Source: Symbiodinium microadriaticum
Taxonomy: Eukaryota > Sar > Dinophyceae > Suessiales > Symbiodiniaceae
Direction of reading: 5' to 3'
NCBI GenBank assembly: GCA_001939145.1
Contig: LSRX01000514.1
Coordinates: 443,654 to 507,653 of the forward strand
DNA length: 64,000 bases
Position numbers and translations under genes: made by a program. Of this stretch, positions 61,348 to 64,000 are shown piece after piece. The notes beneath the pieces were generated by a model. The model did not search any database. It was not told where the DNA came from and worked only from the letters and a program-made list of their open reading frames with translations. The number at the start of each line of letters is the position of its first letter. Positions within the stretch are counted from its first letter, which is position 1.

Positions 61348-61788
61348 CGTTTCATGTTTAGGAGTTGCTGTAGGGTTTACGAGTTTACGATATGCAGCCT
61401 GTCTTTTTATCGCAGTTACTTGGGTGTCGTGGTTTCGTAGAATTGCAAAATCCCACAACCATCTGAATCGCGTCCAGGACTAAACGCTTGACGAAACAAC
61501 GAAATGTGTGCAGGCTGCATGCTGACAGAGTGACTTTTAACGCGGTGGTCCAAGCGCAGCTCAACTGCAGATTTGTGCTAGGATGGACAGCGTTCGTTGC
61601 AGCACTAAGCCCTAAACCCCAACGCCCTAACCACTGACTAAACCCTAAACCCGGTGCCGTGAAGGTGCAGGATTCAGCCTTTGAGTTTTGTGGATTCCTA
61701 GAGCTTATGACCTAAACTGCGTGAGATCCAAGTTCACGTACGTATGTATGTGGTATGTAAGTCTGTATGTACATGGGTACAGTGTGCA

Positions 61789-61872
61789 TATATATATATA
61801 TATACATGTATATGTATATATATATATATATACATATCTATTTTGTCTACACACATGCACACACACACACAC
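61789..61872. repeat. microsatellites (TA)n and (CA)n
   Basis: TATATA blocks at 61790-61832, then CACACACACA at 61859-61874. Confidence 0.95.
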
Positions 61873-62053
61873 ACCTACCAGCCGGTCATTGAATCTAAAG
61901 GCTGTAACCCCAAAGCCTCAAGGCCTTAGAACCTGACGCTATGGGCTATTCGAAAGACCTCGAAGCTGTAGAAGCTGACGCTCTGAACATCTCAAGCAGG
62001 CCAACCTGGGGCTCTGAATAGCTTGTTGTGTACCCCGCTCCAGTCCCCATAAG

Positions 62054-62073
62054 TCTATCTATCTATCTATCTG

Positions 62074-62106
<33 letters not shown>

Positions 62107-62108
62107 AT
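62054..62108. repeat. (CTAT)n microsatellite
   Basis: CTATCTATCTAT with one CTGT unit. Confidence 0.95.
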
Positions 62109-62483
62109 GCTAGAATAGATCGCGAAACCTGGTTGACATGATTGAAGTCCCTGCAATACAAAACCTGATTGCGGCCCGTTCATGCCCTGTATACGACACT
62201 AGGAGTCCGATTCTACTTGTCAAGGCTCAAGCCCCTGAGGCTGCATCTACCTGCATAGTGTAGACTAAAGCCTTAAACTACCTTCACCCTTGCGGCCTAA
62301 GTATATATATATATACATATAGAGGATATGGGGTACCATGAAGCCTTAGACCCTAAAGCCTAAGAGTTTAGAGCCCAGAAAGGAAACCCCGCAAATGAAG
62401 CCCCTTAAAAGGAGCCCTTGCAGGAGCCCCCTTTTATGAGCACAAGAAGGAGCCTATAGCTAGGGGGAGCCAAAATCCATACC

Positions 62484-62588
62484 CTAAGCCCTAAACCCTA
62501 AACCCCTAAACCCGAAACCCCTAAACCCTAAACCCTAAACCCGAAACCCTAAACCCCTAAACCCCTAAACCCCTAAACCCTAAACCCA
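62484..62588 (-). repeat. telomere-like array, CCCTAAA orientation
   Basis: CCCTAAA/CCCCTAAA/CCCGAAA units upstream of the exon candidate at 62630. Confidence 0.95.
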
Positions 62589-62629
62589 TACCGAAAGCCC
62601 GGAGGTTGGGAGGATCTCGCCGGTGGCAG

Positions 62630-62683
62630 AGAGCCCTCCGACTCCTGAGCTTCACGAAGTCGCGGAGTTTTCTGGCAGACATC
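62630..62683 (+). CDS. exon candidate abutting a family C MITE
   Basis: GTGGCAG| acceptor at 62629. The frame reads SPPTPELHEVAEFSGRHP up to the TA that begins the family C element. A GC donor (TTCTG|GCAGAC) is possible at 62674. CCCTAAA lies on the left. Confidence 0.4.
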
Positions 62684-62873
62684 CTACGGTTGATGAGGGT
62701 TTAGGGTTTAGGGTTTAGGGTTTAGGGGTTTATAGGGGTTTAGGGGTTTAGGGTTTAGGATTTAGGGAGTATTTAGGGTTTAAATCCTGCATTACTCAGA
62801 ATAAGGACTAGACCAAAAGTCCCATAGTTTTAGGGTCTTTCAGGTAAGGCTCAGGATTTCCATCATCAGCTGC
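62684..62873. mobile_element. family C MITE (copy 7) split by a telomere-like insert
   Basis: TACGGTTGATGA, then 84 bp of TTTAGGG-type DNA (62697-62780), then TAAATCCTGCATTAC and the rest of the element to CATCATCAGC. Removing the insert restores the family consensus except for about 2 bp. Confidence 0.8.
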
Positions 62874-62889
62874 AATGGGTTTCGGGCCC

Positions 62890-63033
62890 CGGGCTTGAAC
62901 TCTAAGGGTTTAGGGCTCTGGGTGTAGGGTTCTGGGTTTGGGGTTTAGGGTTTAGGGTTGAGGGCTTTGGGTCAAGGGTTTAGGGTTGAGGGTTTAGGGT
63001 TTAAGGTTTAGGGTTGAGGGTTTAGGGTTTTAG
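62890..63033 (+). repeat. telomere-like array, TTTAGGG/TTGAGGG
   Basis: GGGTTTAGGGTTGAGGG-type units. Confidence 0.9.
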
Positions 63034-63657
63034 CATAGATAAGGGCTGGGAGCACTTATGTTGGGGTGCAAGGAGGTGCAAGTTCATAGACTTCAGACCG
63101 CCTTCTGACAGCCTTCGGCCCTGAACCCTAAGGTGTCGTTGCTCAGTCGTCCCTGATGAGCAGCTGCGACAAAGCCACGGCTTGGGAGAAGGTGGCACTT
63201 CCCCCGCTTTGAAGTGCAGGATTGCTGGTTCCAATTTCCGTATGTTGGACTGAATCCCCTAAGCCGTCTGTAAGCCCTAAACATGATCCCTAAACCCTAA
63301 ACCCTCAAGGATCCCCAGGCAAGGTATGTAAAGTGCTATCAGAGCCTCCCATGCTTGAGCCGCAAGGCATAGTGACGGAGACTCCAAATCCCCTGAACCG
63401 TCCATTCTGAAAGGGTACTGTAGAAGCCTGAGGGTTCCCTATTATAGTTATACTATAAAATACACCACAAACCTATTCTAATAGAAATACCCTATTACAC
63501 CTGAAGCGCCTGAAACAACGACACCATAGGCCCTGACAGGTAAAGGCTCAAAAGGGTTGTATGGAACTTTACAAAGGTTACTGAGGATTAGTGAGTTTTA
63601 ATCTCAGGTCTACATGGGCGGCCGTTAGTTTAGAATCCAGACCTCCATAAACCCTTA

Positions 63658-63746
63658 CCCTGGGGCTCCAAATCGCCCAAACGAGGTACTATTTATAGAC
63701 TCCAGACCCCAAAGTAGGCACTATTTGTCTACTTGGAGCCCTAGGG
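63658..63746 (-). mobile_element. family B MITE (copy 10, reverse)
   Basis: CCCTGGGGCTCCAAATCGCC to CTACTTGGAGCCCTAGGG, with TA on both sides (63656-63657, 63747-63748). Confidence 0.8.
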
Positions 63747-63759
63747 TAAAACCTACAGC

Positions 63760-63816
63760 CCTAAACCCCAAAACAACCCTAAACCCTGAACCCTAAACCC
63801 TAAACCCTAAAACCCC
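63760..63816 (-). repeat. telomere-like cluster, CCCTAAA orientation
   Basis: CCCTAAA units before the exon candidate at 63830. Confidence 0.9.
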
Positions 63817-63829
63817 AAGCCGCTCGCAG

Positions 63830-63913
63830 AGGCTTTGGACATCTTTGCCTCCTTTGGAGCCTCGAGGCTTCAAAGTGACGTGCAGCCGCTTGGACGCACC
63901 TGGAGTCGGTCCA
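63830..63913 (+). CDS. exon candidate bracketed by telomere-like repeats
   Basis: CGCTCGCAG| acceptor. The frame reads ALDIFASFGASRLQSDVQPL, then GRTWSRS, with donor TCCA|GTAACT at 63914 (same GTAACT donor as at 727). TTTAGGG runs from 63937 to the window edge. Confidence 0.55.
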
Positions 63914-63936
63914 GTAACTAAGGCTAAGGATCCATT

Positions 63937-64000
63937 AGGGTTTACAATTTAGGGCTTTAGAGTTTAGGATTTAGGGTTTAGGGTTTAGGATTTAGGGCTT
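63937..64000 (+). repeat. telomere-like cluster, TTTAGGG orientation, to window end
   Basis: TTAGGGTTTAC, GGATTTAGGGTTTAGGG units. Confidence 0.85.

Overview
This window looks like nuclear DNA of a large-genome eukaryote, most likely a dinoflagellate (moderate confidence). The evidence is: plant/alveolate-type telomere heptamer TTTAGGG/CCCTAAA scattered everywhere in short clusters; no long ORFs apart from one intronless BTB-domain gene; and dozens of short (about 50-150 nt) coding-like segments with AG|G acceptors and GT, GC or GA donors, an intron style known from dinoflagellates. I see no rRNA, convincing tRNA, CRISPR, bacterial operon, reverse transcriptase or transposase.

Layout. From position 1 to about 58.8 kb, nearly all exon-like segments I could find read on the + strand. 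They are separated by 0.3-3 kb of repeat-rich DNA, as expected for one or a few very large genes built of micro-exons; some adjacent segments (for example 49260-49324 and 50433-50512) join in frame. I recognise none of these proteins. The exception is the BTB/POZ protein at 51330-51971, uninterrupted inside what otherwise looks like an intron. At 60.9-61.35 kb there is a candidate minus-strand exon pair with a signal-peptide-like start. At 62.6 and 63.8 kb + strand exon candidates resume.

The intervening DNA holds three kinds of material. (1) Telomere-like clusters with a striking polarity: CCCTAAA usually lies just upstream of an exon candidate and TTTAGGG just downstream, so many exons are bracketed like a miniature chromosome and many intron ends are mutually complementary. 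(2) At least ten families of about 70-120 bp near-palindromic MITE-like elements (called A-K here), most with long terminal inverted repeats (TIRs), several apparently flanked by TA and one (family A) with an 8-bp target duplication inside a coding segment. (3) Microsatellites. A larger 1,326-bp element at 16512-17837 has 20-bp TIRs, TA flanks and repeated subterminal GCCATCTA motifs.

Single Ns mark three probable assembly gaps (4279, 42942, 59254); two of them sit between near-identical flanking copies and are probably assembly duplications. All exon calls rest on reading frame, splice-like dinucleotides and composition only. Many are open in more than one frame, so their peptides are tentative.
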